In this document: one piece after another, positions 16,282-27,366 of the stretch
Numbering within the stretch: position 1 is the first letter of the stretch
Layout of the letters: each line of letters opens with the position of its first letter
Origin: Rhodoferax fermentans
GTDB taxonomy: Bacteria > Pseudomonadota > Gammaproteobacteria > Burkholderiales > Burkholderiaceae_C
Direction: 5' to 3'
NCBI RefSeq assembly: GCF_002017865.1
Contig: NZ_MTJN01000002.1
Coordinates: 372,001-436,000 of the forward strand
Length of the DNA stretch: 64,000 nt
Made by a program: the position numbers and the translations under genes
The notes under the pieces: generated by a model
Databases searched by the model: none
Seen by the model: the letters and a program-made list of their open reading frames with translations, nothing else
What the model was told of the DNA's origin: nothing

Positions 16282-17535
16282 TTACATGTGGTCGATCATG
16301 ACCTGGCCGAATCCGGAGCAGCTCACTTGGGTTGCACCTTCCATCAGGCGGGCGAAGTCATAGGTGACCTTCTTGCTCTTGATCGAGCGTTCCATCGACT
16401 TGATGATGGCATCGGCCGCTTCAACCCAGCCCATGTGGCGCAACATCATTTCAGCGGACAGGATTTCGGAACCCGGGTTCACATAGTCCTTGCCAGCGTA
16501 CTTGGGAGCGGTGCCGTGGGTGGCTTCAAAACAAGCCACCGAATCCGACAGGTTGGCACCGGGGGCGATGCCGATACCACCCACCTGTGCGGCCAGCGCG
16601 TCAGACACATAGTCACCGTTCAAATTCAAAGTGGCAATCACACTGTACTCAGCCGGGCGCAACAGAATCTGTTGCAGGAAGGCGTCGGCAATGCTGTCCT
16701 TGATGGTGATTTCCTTGCCGGTTTTCGGGTTCTTGAACGAACACCATGGGCCGCCGTCGATGGGCGCTGCGCCAAACTCTTTTTGTGCCAGCGCGTAAGC
16801 CCAGTCACGGAAGCCACCTTCGGTGAACTTCATGATGTTGCCCTTGTGCACAATGGTCACGCTGGGTTTGTCATTGTCAATCGCGTACTGGATGGCCTTG
16901 CGCATCAGGCGCTCGGTGCCTTCGATCGACACCGGTTTGATACCAATGCCCGAGGTGGCGGGGAAACGGATCTTGGTGACGCCCATTTCCTCTTGCAAGA
17001 ACTTGATGATCTTTTGCGCCTTGGGCGACTGGGCTTCAAACTCGATACCAGCGTAGATGTCTTCGGAGTTTTCGCGGAAGATCACCATATTGGTCCTGTG
17101 CGGCTCTTTGACTGGGCTGGGCACACCGTCAAAGTACTGGATCGGGCGCAGGCAGACATACAGGTCCAGCTCCTGGCGCAGTGCGACGTTGAGCGAACGG
17201 ATGCCACCACCCACCGGTGTGGTCAGCGGGCCTTTGATCGACACCACATACTCGCGCAGGGCGGCCAGGGTTTCTTCAGGCAGCCAGACGTCGGGGCCAT
17301 AAATCTTGGTGGATTTTTCACCGGCATACACTTCCATCCAGTGGATTTTTTTCTTGCCGCCGTAAGCCTTGGCCACGGCTGCATCCACCACCTTGATCAT
17401 CACCGGGGTGATGTCAAAACCGGTGCCATCACCTTCAATGAACGGGATGATCGGCTGATCCGGCACGTTCAGCGAATAGTCGGTATTGACGGTGATTTTT
17501 TGGCCTTCGGAAGGCACCTTGATGTGCTGGTACAT
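16282..17535 (-). CDS. icd: NADP-dependent isocitrate dehydrogenase
   Basis: The TCA-cycle enzyme that oxidises isocitrate to 2-oxoglutarate with NADP. From [12 protein letters not shown] (ATG at 17535, GGAG upstream) it has 417 residues, the normal length of the dimeric E. coli-type enzyme. Substrate-binding residues are visible in [20 protein letters not shown], with the phosphorylatable serine loop at GGIRSLNV. The cofactor and metal region includes [14 protein letters not shown] and [25 protein letters not shown] sequence (here [20 protein letters not shown]). It is a single-gene unit ended by the terminator at 16215. Confidence 0.97.
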   Translation of the reverse strand: MYQHIKVPSEGQKITVNTDYSLNVPDQPIIPFIEGDGTGFDITPVMIKVVDAAVAKAYGGKKKIHWMEVYAGEKSTKIYGPDVWLPEETLAALREYVVSIKGPLTTPVGGGIRSLNVALRQELDLYVCLRPIQYFDGVPSPVKEPHRTNMVIFRENSEDIYAGIEFEAQSPKAQKIIKFLQEEMGVTKIRFPATSGIGIKPVSIEGTERLMRKAIQYAIDNDKPSVTIVHKGNIMKFTEGGFRDWAYALAQKEFGAAPIDGGPWCSFKNPKTGKEITIKDSIADAFLQQILLRPAEYSVIATLNLNGDYVSDALAAQVGGIGIAPGANLSDSVACFEATHGTAPKYAGKDYVNPGSEILSAEMMLRHMGWVEAADAIIKSMERSIKSKKVTYDFARLMEGATQVSCSGFGQVMIDHM

Positions 17536-17727
17536 GAATATAAGTCTCCGTGGATGGATCAAAAACAAGGCTCACCCACTCGGAATGAACCAGAATTTCA
17601 TTCTAGACGCAATACTTGACTATTTTCCTCCTAATCACCTGCAAGTGCGTGCCTTGCGCCTGCATCCAGCGACAACACATCACCCGCCCCGTGCCATCCA
17701 CTGCAGCATTTGCGTGAAAATGAGGCC

Positions 17728-18171
17728 ATGAAAAAACTTCTCATCACCCTCTTGTGCTGGGCCGCCGCCAGCGCCAGCCAGGCCCAGAACGCACCCCAAA
17801 TGGACCTGCCACGTGTCAAGCTCAGCGCTGGTATGTACCTGATCGACACCCAGGTGGCAAGCACCCCCGAACAGCGCGAAATCGGCCTGATGTTCCGCCA
17901 GCAAATGCCCCAAAACGAAGGCATGTTGTTTGTGTTTGGCTCACCGGCCGAACAATGTTTCTGGATGAAAAACACCCTCTTGCCACTGACCGCCGCCTTT
18001 GTGGCCGACGACGGCAGCATCGTCAATCTGGAAGACATGAAACCGCAAACCACCGATTCCCATTGCTCGAAAAAACCGGTGCGTTATGTGCTGGAGATGA
18101 ACCAGGGCTGGTTTGTCAAAAAAGGCATCAAGGCCGGGACCAAGCTCGGTGGTGAACCCTTTGCCAAATAG
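17728..18171 (+). CDS. DUF192 family periplasmic protein
   Basis: A 147-residue secreted protein of the DUF192 family, whose biochemical role is not established. The ATG at 17728 starts a clear Sec signal (MKKLLITLLCWAAASASQAQ), with cleavage expected after SQA. The conserved family core is present: ASTPEQREIGLMFRQQMPQNEGMLFVF and CFWMKNTLLPLTAAFVADDG. It is divergent from icd and followed by a palindromic repeat copy and a terminator. Confidence 0.9.
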   Translation: MKKLLITLLCWAAASASQAQNAPQMDLPRVKLSAGMYLIDTQVASTPEQREIGLMFRQQMPQNEGMLFVFGSPAEQCFWMKNTLLPLTAAFVADDGSIVNLEDMKPQTTDSHCSKKPVRYVLEMNQGWFVKKGIKAGTKLGGEPFAK

Positions 18172-18180
18172 ACTACTGGA

Positions 18181-18230
18181 TTGATAGCTATCAGCCCTTG
18201 ATATACAAGGGCTAGAGGCAGATTATGCTT
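18181..18230 (+). repeat. Dispersed palindromic repeat, best-preserved copy
   Basis: It reads TTGATAGCTATCAGCCCTTG, then ATATACAAGGGCTAGAGGCA. The AGCCCTT/AAGGGCT stem and the AGAGGC tail define the family. The copy lies 10 nt after the DUF192 stop codon, ahead of the terminator. Confidence 0.85.
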
Positions 18231-18233
18231 ATA

Positions 18234-18262
18234 AAAAAGCCACCGCGAAGGTGGCTTTTTTT
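18234..18262. terminator. Bidirectional terminator between DUF192 gene and sodB
   Basis: Stem AAGCCACC/GGTGGCTT with loop GCGAA, flanked by A-rich and T-rich runs; it can serve both converging genes. Confidence 0.85.
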
Positions 18263-18281
18263 GTGGGCAAAAACGCGTTGA

Positions 18282-18863
18282 TCAGGCGAAATTGGCCTGG
18301 GCAAACGACCAGTTGACCAGCTTGTCGAGGAAGGTTTCGACAAACTTCGGACGCATGTTGCGGTAGTCGATGTAGTAGGCGTGTTCCCACACGTCGACCG
18401 TCAGGATGGCGGTGTCGCCGGTGGTCAGCGGGGTGCCAGCAGCGCCCATGTTGACGATGTCAAGCGAGCCATCGGCCTTTTTCACCAGCCAGGTCCAGCC
18501 CGAACCGAAGTTGCCCACAGCAGACTTCACAAAGGCTTCGCGGAAGGCGGCGTAGCTGCCCCACTTGGCGGTGATGGCGGTGGCCAGGGCGCCGGTGGGT
18601 TCCCCGCCGCCGTTGGGGGTCATACAGTTCCAGAAGAAGGTGTGGTTCCAGATTTGCGCGGCGTTGTTGTAGATGCCGCCGCTGGACTTCTTGACAATCT
18701 CTTCGAGAGTGAAGTTTTCAAACTCGGTGCCTTTTTGCAGGTTGTTGAGGTTGACCACATAAGCGTTGTGGTGCTTGCCATGGTGGAATTCCAAGGTCTC
18801 TTTGGAATAGTGGGGGGCCAAAGCGTCGATGGCAAAGGGCAAAGCGGGCAAGGTGTGTTCCAT
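18282..18863 (-). CDS. sodB: Superoxide dismutase [Fe]
   Basis: Cytoplasmic Fe-type superoxide dismutase, which converts superoxide to oxygen and hydrogen peroxide. The 193 residues match SodB. Metal ligands are His in the [18 protein letters not shown] segment, His in [12 protein letters not shown], and Asp and His in [14 protein letters not shown]. The [12 protein letters not shown] start and the FGSGWTWLV segment also match the Fe/Mn family. It is monocistronic, with a terminator at 18234 and xseA starting a new unit upstream. Confidence 0.97.
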   Translation of the reverse strand: MEHTLPALPFAIDALAPHYSKETLEFHHGKHHNAYVVNLNNLQKGTEFENFTLEEIVKKSSGGIYNNAAQIWNHTFFWNCMTPNGGGEPTGALATAITAKWGSYAAFREAFVKSAVGNFGSGWTWLVKKADGSLDIVNMGAAGTPLTTGDTAILTVDVWEHAYYIDYRNMRPKFVETFLDKLVNWSFAQANFA

Positions 18864-18908
18864 AATTTCCTCAGAGTGGTTTTGCGAAAAATCAAATTGT
18901 AGAAAGTT

Positions 18909-20255
18909 TCAGGTGATTTGGTCGGTCACGGTCAATTCAACCGTGCCGTCCATGAGGGTGGCAGACAAGGCCTGCCCGGCATGGGTCTGGCTGACACGCG
19001 TCACGGCCTGGCCTTGTGCATCGCTGAGCCAGGCGTAACCCCGCTCCAGCACCAGATGGGGGTCCAGCAAACCCAGGCGCAGCTCGGCGCGCTCCAGCCG
19101 CTGGGACTGCGTCTGTAAACCACGGTTCAAGGCCAACGGCGGCTGCGCTGCCAGCCGCTGCAGATATTGGCTGCGCAACTGCAGCGTATGCCGGGTGCCA
19201 CTTTGCAAACGCTGGGCGCAGGCACTCAAGCGCAGCTTCTGGCCCGCGAGTTTGGCCGAGGGCCGACCCAGCCGTGCCAACGCGTTGTCCAGGCGCTGGT
19301 GTTGCCGGTCCAGATGACGCTCCAGCGCGTCTTGCAGGCGACGCTGCACCGCATCCAAAGCACCCAGCCAGGCCTCACGCGGCTGGGCCACCAACTCGGC
19401 AGCTGCCGTGGGGGTGGGAGCACGCAGGTCAGCGACAAAATCAGCGATGCTGAAATCGGTTTCGTGGCCCACACCGCAAATCACTGGTACCGGGCTCTGT
19501 GCAATGGCCCGGGCCAGCGCCTCGTCGTTGAAGGCCCACAGGTCTTCCAAAGCGCCACCACCGCGCACCAGCAGGATCACATCGACCGGTGGTGGTGGCG
19601 CCACCCCACGCGCTCGTTTGTATGGCAAATCGGCCTCTGGCCCTTTTTCTACCTGGGCCAGACGGTACAAAGTTGATAGTGACTGAATCAGCTCTGCGGG
19701 TGCCGCCAAGCCCTGCACCGAAGCTGGCACCAGCACCACCGGGATGTGGGGCACCCGCCGGCGTAGTGCTGTCACCACATCATGCAAGGCCGCCGCACCC
19801 AGCGAGGTGACCAGCCCGATGGCGCGTGGCATGACCGGCAAGGGGCGTTTGCGCGATACATCAAACAGACCCTCGGCCTCCAGCTTGGCTTTGAGCAACA
19901 AGAACTGCTCAAACAGGTTGCCCTGCCCGGCGCGGCGCATGCTCTCGACAATCAGCTGCAGGTCACCACGCGGCTCATAGACACCGAGTTTGCCCGTCAC
20001 CTCCACCAGCTCACCGTCGCGTGGCGCAAAGTCCAGAGTGCTGGCGGCACGCTTGAACATGGCGCAGCGCAACTGGCCGTTGGCATCTTTCAACGTGAAA
20101 TAACAGTGGCCACTGGCCGCGCGCGAAAAGCCCGACAACTCCCCGCGCACCGTCACCGGGTTAAAGCGCGCCTGCAGCGCATCGGCAATCGCTCTGCACA
20201 AGGCGCCCACGGCCCACACCAGGGGTTTACCCTGTGTATTTTTTATATCAAACAT
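18909..20255 (-). CDS. xseA: Exodeoxyribonuclease VII large subunit
   Basis: XseA with XseB degrades single-stranded DNA. From the ATG at 20255 (MFDIKNTQGKPLVWAVGALC) it has 448 residues. An N-terminal OB fold (VRGELSGFSRAASGHCYFTLKDANGQLRC) is followed by the catalytic domain with LVTSLGAAALHDV, VILLVRGGGALEDLWAFNDE and VPVICGVGHETDFSIADFVADLRAPTPTAAAE, all canonical. A long helical C-terminal region follows. An earlier in-frame start to 20312 is unsupported. Confidence 0.96.
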   Translation of the reverse strand: MFDIKNTQGKPLVWAVGALCRAIADALQARFNPVTVRGELSGFSRAASGHCYFTLKDANGQLRCAMFKRAASTLDFAPRDGELVEVTGKLGVYEPRGDLQLIVESMRRAGQGNLFEQFLLLKAKLEAEGLFDVSRKRPLPVMPRAIGLVTSLGAAALHDVVTALRRRVPHIPVVLVPASVQGLAAPAELIQSLSTLYRLAQVEKGPEADLPYKRARGVAPPPPVDVILLVRGGGALEDLWAFNDEALARAIAQSPVPVICGVGHETDFSIADFVADLRAPTPTAAAELVAQPREAWLGALDAVQRRLQDALERHLDRQHQRLDNALARLGRPSAKLAGQKLRLSACAQRLQSGTRHTLQLRSQYLQRLAAQPPLALNRGLQTQSQRLERAELRLGLLDPHLVLERGYAWLSDAQGQAVTRVSQTHAGQALSATLMDGTVELTVTDQIT

Positions 20256-20570
20256 GACACAAACCCGTTGACAAATGGCGTGAGCCGGAGACGCCAAATA
20301 CAAGTCGTCCACAGTTTGGTGAAACTACCCGGGACCCAAAAACAGGAGCGAAGAATCTCGCAACTTCGGTAAAGACCGTTGATTTCATTGAATTTTTTAC
20401 TGCCTAATTTGTCATCAAGGTGTCAGGATCCAAGCTGCACGCGGCTTGCAGCCACTTGCACCAGGGCTTCTCCACAAAGTTATCCACAGAAATTGTGGGC
20501 AGTCGGTGCGCTTCACGGCACAAGGGCTGCGCCATAATTGCCCGGCTATTCTCACGAGCGGAGTCCCAAT
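20256..20570. other. Intergenic region between divergent xseA and exbB
   Basis: No gene is visible in these 315 bases. They must contain two divergent promoters. A perfect 9-mer DnaA-box-like TTATCCACA is at 20480-20488 with a partial match (GTCCACAG) near 20315. One box alone is not evidence for an origin. Confidence 0.5.
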
Positions 20571-21197
20571 TTGTTTTCCATCATACAAGCCGCAGGCTGG
20601 CCGATCTGGCCCTTGATCGCCTGCTCCATCCTGGCGCTGGCCCTGGTGATCGAGCGTTTTCTGAGTCTCAAAGTGGCCAAGGTGGCGCCCCCCAGTTTGC
20701 TCGACGAGGTGATGACGGTGACCCGCAACGGCGTCCCTGGTGCCGAAGTCATCAACCAGCTGGAGAAAAATTCGGCACTGGGCGAGGTGCTGGCCAGTGG
20801 CCTGCGCACCCTGACCCAGAACCCGCGCTGCAGCGACGATGAGTTGCGCGCCGGCATGGAAAGCACCGGCCGCCTGGTGGCGCACCGGCTGGAGCGTTAC
20901 CTGAGTGCGCTGGCCACCATCGCCTCGGCCGCGCCGCTGATGGGCCTGTTTGGCACGGTGATTGGCATGATCGAGATTTTTGGCTCACAAACACCCAGCG
21001 GCGCCACCGGTGGCAACCCGGCGCAGCTGGCGCATGGCATTTCGGTGGCCTTGTACAACACCGCGTTTGGCCTGATGGTGGCGATCCCGGCGCTGATTTT
21101 CTGGCGCTATTTCCGCGCCCGGGTGGATGAGTATTTGCTCACGCTGGAACTGGCCGCCGAACATCTGGCACGCCACCTGATCAGTTTGCGCAAATAG
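20571..21197 (+). CDS. exbB: MotA/TolQ/ExbB proton channel protein
   Basis: The proton-channel subunit of an ExbBD/TolQR-type motor that energises outer-membrane processes. The likely start is TTG at 20571, because GGAG sits 7-8 nt before it and the next residues FSIIQAAGWPIWPLIACSIL form the first membrane helix. Two further helices are at about residues 115-140 (LATIASAAPLMGLFGTVIGMI) and 158-180 (AHGISVALYNTAFGLMVAIPALIFW), with the family's conserved Thr/Gly pattern. The protein has 208 residues. It is followed 3 nt later by exbD. Confidence 0.9.
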   Translation: MFSIIQAAGWPIWPLIACSILALALVIERFLSLKVAKVAPPSLLDEVMTVTRNGVPGAEVINQLEKNSALGEVLASGLRTLTQNPRCSDDELRAGMESTGRLVAHRLERYLSALATIASAAPLMGLFGTVIGMIEIFGSQTPSGATGGNPAQLAHGISVALYNTAFGLMVAIPALIFWRYFRARVDEYLLTLELAAEHLARHLISLRK

Positions 21198-21200
21198 GCC

Positions 21201-21620
21201 ATGAATTTCCGCCCCCGCCCCAAGGAAGAGCCCGAGATCAACCTGATCCCGTTCATCGACGTGTTGCTGGTGATCCTGATCTTTTTGATGCTCTCCACCA
21301 CCTACAGCAAGTTCACCGAGTTGCAGCTGCGTCTGCCAGTGGCCGATACCGAGGCGCAGCGTGATTACCCCAAAGAGGTGCTGGTGTCGGTCAGCAGTGA
21401 AGGCAACTTCAGCGTCAACAAACTGCCGGTACTGGGCCGCAGCGTGGCGGAATTGGCTGATGCCTTGCAAACGGGCGCCAAGGCAGGTGCAGAGTCGGTG
21501 GTGATCATTTACGCCGATGCTGCGGCGCGCCACCAGTCGGTCATCACGGTGATGGAGGCCGCTAAACGCGCTGGCCTGTCCCACATCACCTTTGCCACCC
21601 AGTCATCCGGCGCCAACTAG
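21201..21620 (+). CDS. exbD: ExbD/TolR biopolymer transport protein
   Basis: The periplasmic partner of ExbB. It has 139 residues, with a short cytoplasmic tail, one membrane helix ([20 protein letters not shown]) carrying the essential Asp (D in PFIDVLL) and a periplasmic domain. The spacing to exbB is 3 nt, indicating co-translation. It overlaps the long open frame that precedes lpxK only in a region I regard as non-coding for lpxK. Confidence 0.92.
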   Translation: MNFRPRPKEEPEINLIPFIDVLLVILIFLMLSTTYSKFTELQLRLPVADTEAQRDYPKEVLVSVSSEGNFSVNKLPVLGRSVAELADALQTGAKAGAESVVIIYADAAARHQSVITVMEAAKRAGLSHITFATQSSGAN

Positions 21621-21681
21621 TGCGCCGGTGCCAGCAGCAGCCTGGACAACACCCTTTTTTCTCAGACCCACGGTCGGCCCC

Positions 21682-22704
21682 ATGCCCCCTTCACCCACCC
21701 CTGCCTGGCAGCAGACCTTGTTACGCGCCTGGACACAGCGCGGGCTGCTGGCCTGGTCGCTGTGGCCGCTGTCCCTGCTGTACAGGCTGCTGATTGGGCT
21801 GCGTGCTGCCTTGTTCCACACGGGCCTGTTGGCGACACGGCGTGTGGCGGTGCCGGTGGTGATCGTGGGCAATGTGGTGGCGGGTGGCGCTGGCAAAACC
21901 CCGGTGGTGATCGCGCTGGTGGAGCACCTGCAGAGACGCGGCATCCGGGTGGGTGTGATCTCGCGTGGTTATGGCCGCAGCCTAGCGGGTTGCCAGGAAG
22001 TCACCCAGCAGCGCGCAGCGCAAGAGGTGGGGGACGAGCCGGCACTGATCCACCGGCGCACTGGCGCACCGGTGTTTGTGGCCGAGGAACGCGTGCACGC
22101 CGCCCAGGCCTTGCTGGCGCGCCACCCGCAAACCCAGATCATCCTGAGCGACGACGGCCTGCAACACCTGGCCTTGCACCGTGACCTGGAGATTGGTGTG
22201 TTTGATGAGCGTGGTGTCGGCAACGGCTTTTTGCTGCCAGCGGGGCCTTTGCGCGAACCCTGGCCACGTCGGCTGGACCTGGTGCTGCGTTCAGGCACAG
22301 CGCCCACGTTTGATGGTTTTCGCATCCGGCGCACACTGGCTGACCATGCGGTGACGCAGGACGGCAGCCAGATCCCGCTGCGTGAGCTGGCAAGCCAGCC
22401 AACAGCCCCCCTGTTGGCGCTGGCCGCGATTGCCCAGCCCGAGGTGTTTTTTACCATGTTGCGCCAGCTAGGTCTGACACTGCAGAGCACGCTGGCGCTG
22501 CCGGATCACTACGATTTCAAGAGCTTCTCTGCCAATGAATACAAGGGCTACAGGCTGATTTGCACCGAAAAAGACGCGGTCAAGCTGTGGCCACTGTGTC
22601 CCGATGCCTTGGCCGTGCCGCTGATGGCGGTGTTGCCAGACGAGGCCTGGCAGGCTTTTGACAGCCGGATTGACACCCTGTTGGCCCCCGCCACGCCCCC
22701 CTGA
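21682..22704 (+). CDS. lpxK: Tetraacyldisaccharide 4'-kinase LpxK
   Basis: The inner-membrane kinase that phosphorylates the lipid A precursor at the 4' position. I chose the ATG at 21682 (340 residues); the frame is open to 21592, but that would overlap exbD and exceed the usual length. An N-terminal amphipathic or membrane segment is followed by Walker [16 protein letters not shown] and the conserved [23 protein letters not shown] and PAGPLREP motifs. Residues near the C-terminus ([20 protein letters not shown]) are encoded by a stretch resembling the dispersed palindromic repeat. Confidence 0.94.
   Translation: MPPSPTPAWQQTLLRAWTQRGLLAWSLWPLSLLYRLLIGLRAALFHTGLLATRRVAVPVVIVGNVVAGGAGKTPVVIALVEHLQRRGIRVGVISRGYGRSLAGCQEVTQQRAAQEVGDEPALIHRRTGAPVFVAEERVHAAQALLARHPQTQIILSDDGLQHLALHRDLEIGVFDERGVGNGFLLPAGPLREPWPRRLDLVLRSGTAPTFDGFRIRRTLADHAVTQDGSQIPLRELASQPTAPLLALAAIAQPEVFFTMLRQLGLTLQSTLALPDHYDFKSFSANEYKGYRLICTEKDAVKLWPLCPDALAVPLMAVLPDEAWQAFDSRIDTLLAPATPP
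22511..22560 (+). repeat. Possible decayed repeat copy inside lpxK
   Basis: AGCTTCTCTGCCAATGAATA, then CAAGGGCTACAGGCTGATT, aligns with the intergenic copy at 5128 (AGCTTTCAGCCCTTATGAAT, then CAAGGGCTAGAGGCC). It lies in frame between the DHYDF and ICTEKD motifs of LpxK, a part of the family that tolerates length change. The match is weaker than at other sites. Confidence 0.4.
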
Positions 22705-22721
22705 GAAGCTATCATCACGCC

Positions 22722-22904
22722 ATGGACACACGACTACTTGAACTGCTGGTTTGCCCGGTCACCAAAGGACCGCTTGAATACAACCGCGAGACGCAGGAAC
22801 TCACCTCGCGCAGTGCCCGCCTGGCCTACCCGGTGCGCGACGGCATCCCGATCCTGCTCGAAAACGAAGCCCGCACACTCACCGACGAAGAACTCGGGCT
22901 CTGA
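22722..22904 (+). CDS. Trm112/YcaR family protein
   Basis: A 60-residue Trm112-like protein ([20 protein letters not shown]...), the small zinc-ribbon-type fold found between lpxK and kdsB in many proteobacteria. Only one Cys of the usual zinc pairs is present ([11 protein letters not shown]), as in other bacterial YcaR proteins. The conserved [19 protein letters not shown] core is clear. Exact function is unknown; position suggests co-transcription with lipid A/KDO genes. Confidence 0.9.
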   Translation: MDTRLLELLVCPVTKGPLEYNRETQELTSRSARLAYPVRDGIPILLENEARTLTDEELGL

Positions 22905-22939
22905 GCCCACACGCCACCACTGCACCGAGGAGTTTTCCC

Positions 22940-23710
22940 GTGAGTTACACCGTCTTGATCCCGGCCCGGATGGCCTCCACCCGCCTGCCCAACAAACCCC
23001 TGGCCGACATTGCCGGTGTGCCAATGGTGGTGCGGGTGGCGCAACGCGTGATGTCACTGACCCAATCGCAGGAAGCGGTGCGGGTGGTGGTGGCCACCGA
23101 CAGCCCGGAGATTGTGGCGGCCTGTCAGGCCCACGCGGTGGATGCCATCCTGACCCGCGCCGACCACCCCTCGGGCTCAGACCGCCTGGCCGAGGCTTGT
23201 GGCCTGCTGGGTCTGGCCGATGACGAGATTGTGGTGAATGTCCAGGGTGACGAGCCACTGATGGCCCCCACCCTCGTCACTGCTGTTGCGGCCTTGTTGC
23301 AAAATACGCCGCAAGCCCATATGAGCACGGCGGCACACACTATTGATACTGTAGCGGACTTCCACAACCCGAACTTTGTCAAAGTGGTGCTGGATGCGCA
23401 GAACATGGGCCTGTATTTCAGCCGCTCACCGATCCCCTACCCGCGTGACAATCCGGCCCAGCTGCCCAGCCCGCTGCCACTGCGCCACATCGGCATTTAT
23501 GGTTATCGCGTGGGTTTTCTGCGCCAGTTCCCGCAGTTGGCGCAGGCACCGCTGGAGGTCACCGAGGCGCTGGAGCAGCTGCGAGCCTTGTGGCACGGCT
23601 ATCGGATCGTGGTGCACGTCACCGAACACGCCCCTGGCGCGGGGGTCGACACCCCGGAAGACCTGGCGCGCGTGCGTCAGGTTTTTGACCAGACATCGGC
23701 CAAGCTGTAA
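22940..23710 (+). CDS. kdsB: 3-deoxy-manno-octulosonate cytidylyltransferase
   Basis: KdsB activates KDO as CMP-KDO for lipopolysaccharide inner-core assembly. The start is GTG at 22940 after a strong GAGGAG. The 256 residues carry [20 protein letters not shown] (nucleotide-binding loop), [28 protein letters not shown] and [12 protein letters not shown], all hallmark motifs. It sits between the Trm112-like gene and adk. Confidence 0.97.
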   Translation: MSYTVLIPARMASTRLPNKPLADIAGVPMVVRVAQRVMSLTQSQEAVRVVVATDSPEIVAACQAHAVDAILTRADHPSGSDRLAEACGLLGLADDEIVVNVQGDEPLMAPTLVTAVAALLQNTPQAHMSTAAHTIDTVADFHNPNFVKVVLDAQNMGLYFSRSPIPYPRDNPAQLPSPLPLRHIGIYGYRVGFLRQFPQLAQAPLEVTEALEQLRALWHGYRIVVHVTEHAPGAGVDTPEDLARVRQVFDQTSAKL

Positions 23711-23795
23711 GCCATCCGGCAGCTGGCCCATGCTATTCTGAACCACCCACGTTTCGTGCTTTGGACCCGTCCAACTGAGCAGAGAACGGTTTTGA

Positions 23796-24479
<684 letters not shown>

Positions 24480-24502
24480 CACTGTTTGCCCTGGCTCCCC
24501 AC

Positions 24503-24537
24503 AGCCTGATGCCCTGCCTGGGCCTCAGGCTTTTTTT
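24503..24537. terminator. Terminator between adk and the CheW-like gene
   Basis: Stem AGCCTGA/TCAGGCT with a 15-nt loop and seven T residues. It sits between converging adk and the triple-CheW gene. Confidence 0.8.
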
Positions 24538-24542
24538 ATGGC

Positions 24543-25985
24543 CTATGCCTCGCCAAAGAGGCGGCTGGCCTCAAAAACCCGGTAGCTTCTGTGCTCAGAC
24601 CCGGTGCCAACCGACACCGAGTCAACCTCCGAGCCCCCCACCCGGAAGCTGAACCGGCTGCCAGCGTGCCCGGGAATGAGTTCCACCACACGCTCAACCA
24701 GCACAGCGCGCAGGCCCACTGCCGCCTGCAGAACCATGATTCGCAGCTCAGCGCTGTCCTGCGACGCAGCCTGGCCCTGCGCCAAACGCATGTCCACCAA
24801 TGGCAGAGACTGCTCGCGCCACTCCAGAGCGCCTGGCAAAGTCTGGTGTTCACGCAGCTGTTGACGCAGGCTGTCGCTGGGGCGGATGATTTCGCGCAGC
24901 TGCAGCATGGGCGCAGCCCAGAGCTGGCCACTGTGAAAAACCACCCATGACCCGGTACTCGCTGCGCTGTGGTTCTTGATCAACAGAGGAGACACTGCAC
25001 TCTGACGTTGCGCCGACTTGGCCTTGGCAATGGCGTGGCTCAGGGGAACCAAATCGATGAGTTTCTGGGCATCCAGCAGGTAGATGCGCGCACCCTCAGC
25101 GTCCAGCAGACTGCCGCTGGCCACGGCCTGCAGGGCACTGCTCAACGCCACCTCCGTCTGCACCGAGGCCGCTGGAAACGATCCGACCGAGACCAGGTCC
25201 TGCACACCAAAAGCCAGTTGGCGGTCTGCCAGACTCAGCACCAGCAGCCAGGACGGTTGCGCGCGGTCAAGGGCAGGCAAACCCAGCATCTGGCTCAGAT
25301 CAACCACCGGCACATCGTGGTCACGCCAGCGCGCCATGCCAAGAAAGCCACCACCAAGTCCTGCCATGGCTTGTATCGGCAAGGGCATGGCCACTTCTCC
25401 AATCACTTCGGCAGGCAGTGCCAGCAGTTGGCCGCCCACACGCAGCACAGCGCATACCGGGGTTGGCTTCAGGTCGACATCACGACCAGGTAGCGCTTGC
25501 ACCTCTTGCCCGCTTGTGCCCCCGGGTCCAAGCACATCGCTCCAGATGTGTGTGAGCGCCGCCAGACGCAACGGGTCGAGCAGCGCCAAGGGGGCTTTGC
25601 CGCCGCCCACCTCCACCACGCTGTGAAACAGCTCGGTCGAATCACGGTCATGGCACACCGGGTGCACGGCATCGTCTGTGGTACGCAGCAGCCCTTTGAC
25701 CGCATCGACCCGGACTGCGAGCAACTTGCTGTTGGCCCTGAGCACCAACAGTGTCATGGGCACTGCCTGGCCTGGATGGGTGGCCGGGCGGCCCATCCAC
25801 TGCGCCAAATCAATCACCGGAACCATCTGGCCACGGTGCGAAACAACGCCGTACAAGGCGCCTTGGGTACGGGGAATGCGGGTGAGATCCGCAGGCTCTA
25901 CCAGGGCATTCACCACGTGGCAACAAGGCACACCAAAACACTGCTCGGCCACCTCAAACAGGGCAATGTCGATGTTGTTGTTCAT
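24543..25985 (-). CDS. Triple-CheW-domain chemotaxis coupling protein
   Basis: A 480-residue cytoplasmic protein containing three consecutive CheW-like modules, at about residues 5-150, 180-310 and 340-475. Each shows the hydrophobic-strand pattern with an internal GxxxxRGxxVPVIDL-type strand: GVVSHRGQMVPVIDLAQWMG, GMARWRDHDVPVVDLSQMLG and ALEWREQSLPLVDMRLAQG. CheW modules link receptors to CheA, so a triple module could crosslink arrays. The ATG at 25985 is preferred to a TTG at 26003. It starts 34 nt after the PAS receptor gene, and co-transcription is likely. No CheA or CheY is in the window. Confidence 0.85.
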   Translation of the reverse strand: MNNNIDIALFEVAEQCFGVPCCHVVNALVEPADLTRIPRTQGALYGVVSHRGQMVPVIDLAQWMGRPATHPGQAVPMTLLVLRANSKLLAVRVDAVKGLLRTTDDAVHPVCHDRDSTELFHSVVEVGGGKAPLALLDPLRLAALTHIWSDVLGPGGTSGQEVQALPGRDVDLKPTPVCAVLRVGGQLLALPAEVIGEVAMPLPIQAMAGLGGGFLGMARWRDHDVPVVDLSQMLGLPALDRAQPSWLLVLSLADRQLAFGVQDLVSVGSFPAASVQTEVALSSALQAVASGSLLDAEGARIYLLDAQKLIDLVPLSHAIAKAKSAQRQSAVSPLLIKNHSAASTGSWVVFHSGQLWAAPMLQLREIIRPSDSLRQQLREHQTLPGALEWREQSLPLVDMRLAQGQAASQDSAELRIMVLQAAVGLRAVLVERVVELIPGHAGSRFSFRVGGSEVDSVSVGTGSEHRSYRVFEASRLFGEA

Positions 25986-26019
25986 CGTGCGAAAACCGGA
26001 CAAGGTGGTTCCGCAGCGG

Positions 26020-27366
26020 TCAGGGAACCTGAATGCGTTGTTGCAACTCGGCCAACAGTGTGCTCACATTGCGGGTGGCATTGGCCTGTTCTGCCGTTGC
26101 CTCGGTGATCAGACCGACCGATGTGGAGGTGCTGCCCACCGAGGTCACGATCTTGTCGAAGGCTACCTCCACCTGCGCGGAAACATGGCCGCCATCATCC
26201 ACCCGTTGCACGGTTTCACGGATCAGCTTGGCGATCTCGCGCGCGGCCAAGGCCGACTTTTCAGCGAGTTTGCGCACCTCATCGGCAACCACCGAGAAAC
26301 CCAAACCATGTTCACCGGCGCGCGCAGCTTCGATGGCCGCGTTGAAGGCCAGCAAATTGGTCTGGCTGGCGATCTCGCCAATGGTGTCCACAATATCCTG
26401 CACACTTTGCGAGGACTTCTGAATTTGCGCGATGGATTCTCTGGACTTGGCCAGCAACAGGCTGCCTTCACTGGCATCCTGCTGCGTTTGCTGAGCCAGC
26501 TTGCTGGACTCGTTCGAATTCTGGGAGATACGCTCGATGGAGGCGGACAGCTCATCGAGCACCGAGGTGATGGCTGCGATCTTCTCTTGAACCTGGACCT
26601 CAGCGTTGACCCGCTCGGTGATGTCCGTGGCGAACTTCACGATCTTGTAGGGATGCCCTTTCAGGTCAAAAATCGGGTTGTAGGTGGCCTGGATCCACAC
26701 TTCGGCCCCATGTTTGCCAAACCGCTTAAACCGCCCGCTCTGGAATTTGCCCTCAGCCAGGTCAGCCCAGAAATGGCGGTAAGCCACCGACGTCAGCAAG
26801 GCCTGGTCGCAGAACATTTTGTGGTGCTGCCCAACAACTTCCTCGGCGGTGTAGCCAAAAGTGCGCAGGAAATTGGCGTTGGCCTGCAATACATGGCCAC
26901 GCATGTCGAACTCGATGATGGCTTGTGAGCGTGAAAGCGCTTGAATTTTTTCCTCAAACTCGGCGTTGCGAAGCTTGGCCCCAGTGATGTCGGTGGCAAA
27001 TTTGACCACTTTGATCGGCACACCCTCTGGATTAAAAATCGGGTTGTAAGAGGCCTGTATCCACACGTCTTTACCCGTCTTGCTGACCCGAAGGTACTCA
27101 CCCGCATCAAATTCACCTTTGCCCAGACGCTCCCAAAACATCAGGTAGTCCGAGGTGCGGGTGTAGGCAGGGTCACAAAACACACGGTGGTGTTGGCCCA
27201 CAATCTCCTCTTCGGTGTAGCCAAACGTGTTCAGGAAGTTCTGATTGGCATGCAGGATGCGACCCTGCAAATCAAATTCGATGATGGCCTGAACCCGGTG
27301 GATGGCCGCCACCATGGCAACCAATTCCGTCTGCTGTGTGTCCTTGGCCAAAGTGGCGTTGTCCAT
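26020..27366 (-). CDS. Double-PAS soluble chemoreceptor
   Basis: A 448-residue receptor with two PAS domains (about residues 20-130 and 140-255) and a C-terminal methyl-accepting signalling domain (about 265-440). The PAS copies are near repeats of each other: [20 protein letters not shown] and [20 protein letters not shown], each ending [18 protein letters not shown]. The signalling tip [37 protein letters not shown] is intact. No membrane helix or signal peptide is present, so it is cytoplasmic like Aer2 or BdlA. PAS domains may hold haem or flavin for redox or oxygen sensing; the ligand is not evident. Confidence 0.9.
   Translation of the reverse strand: MDNATLAKDTQQTELVAMVAAIHRVQAIIEFDLQGRILHANQNFLNTFGYTEEEIVGQHHRVFCDPAYTRTSDYLMFWERLGKGEFDAGEYLRVSKTGKDVWIQASYNPIFNPEGVPIKVVKFATDITGAKLRNAEFEEKIQALSRSQAIIEFDMRGHVLQANANFLRTFGYTAEEVVGQHHKMFCDQALLTSVAYRHFWADLAEGKFQSGRFKRFGKHGAEVWIQATYNPIFDLKGHPYKIVKFATDITERVNAEVQVQEKIAAITSVLDELSASIERISQNSNESSKLAQQTQQDASEGSLLLAKSRESIAQIQKSSQSVQDIVDTIGEIASQTNLLAFNAAIEAARAGEHGLGFSVVADEVRKLAEKSALAAREIAKLIRETVQRVDDGGHVSAQVEVAFDKIVTSVGSTSTSVGLITEATAEQANATRNVSTLLAELQQRIQVP

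Noticed and set aside
16270..17619. 449-codon plus-strand frame opposite icd
   Set aside because: It mirrors isocitrate dehydrogenase codons and has no family motif.
20480..20488. Perfect DnaA box upstream of exbB
   Set aside because: It is a single box without AT-rich unwinding region or neighbouring boxes; not enough for an origin or a regulation claim.
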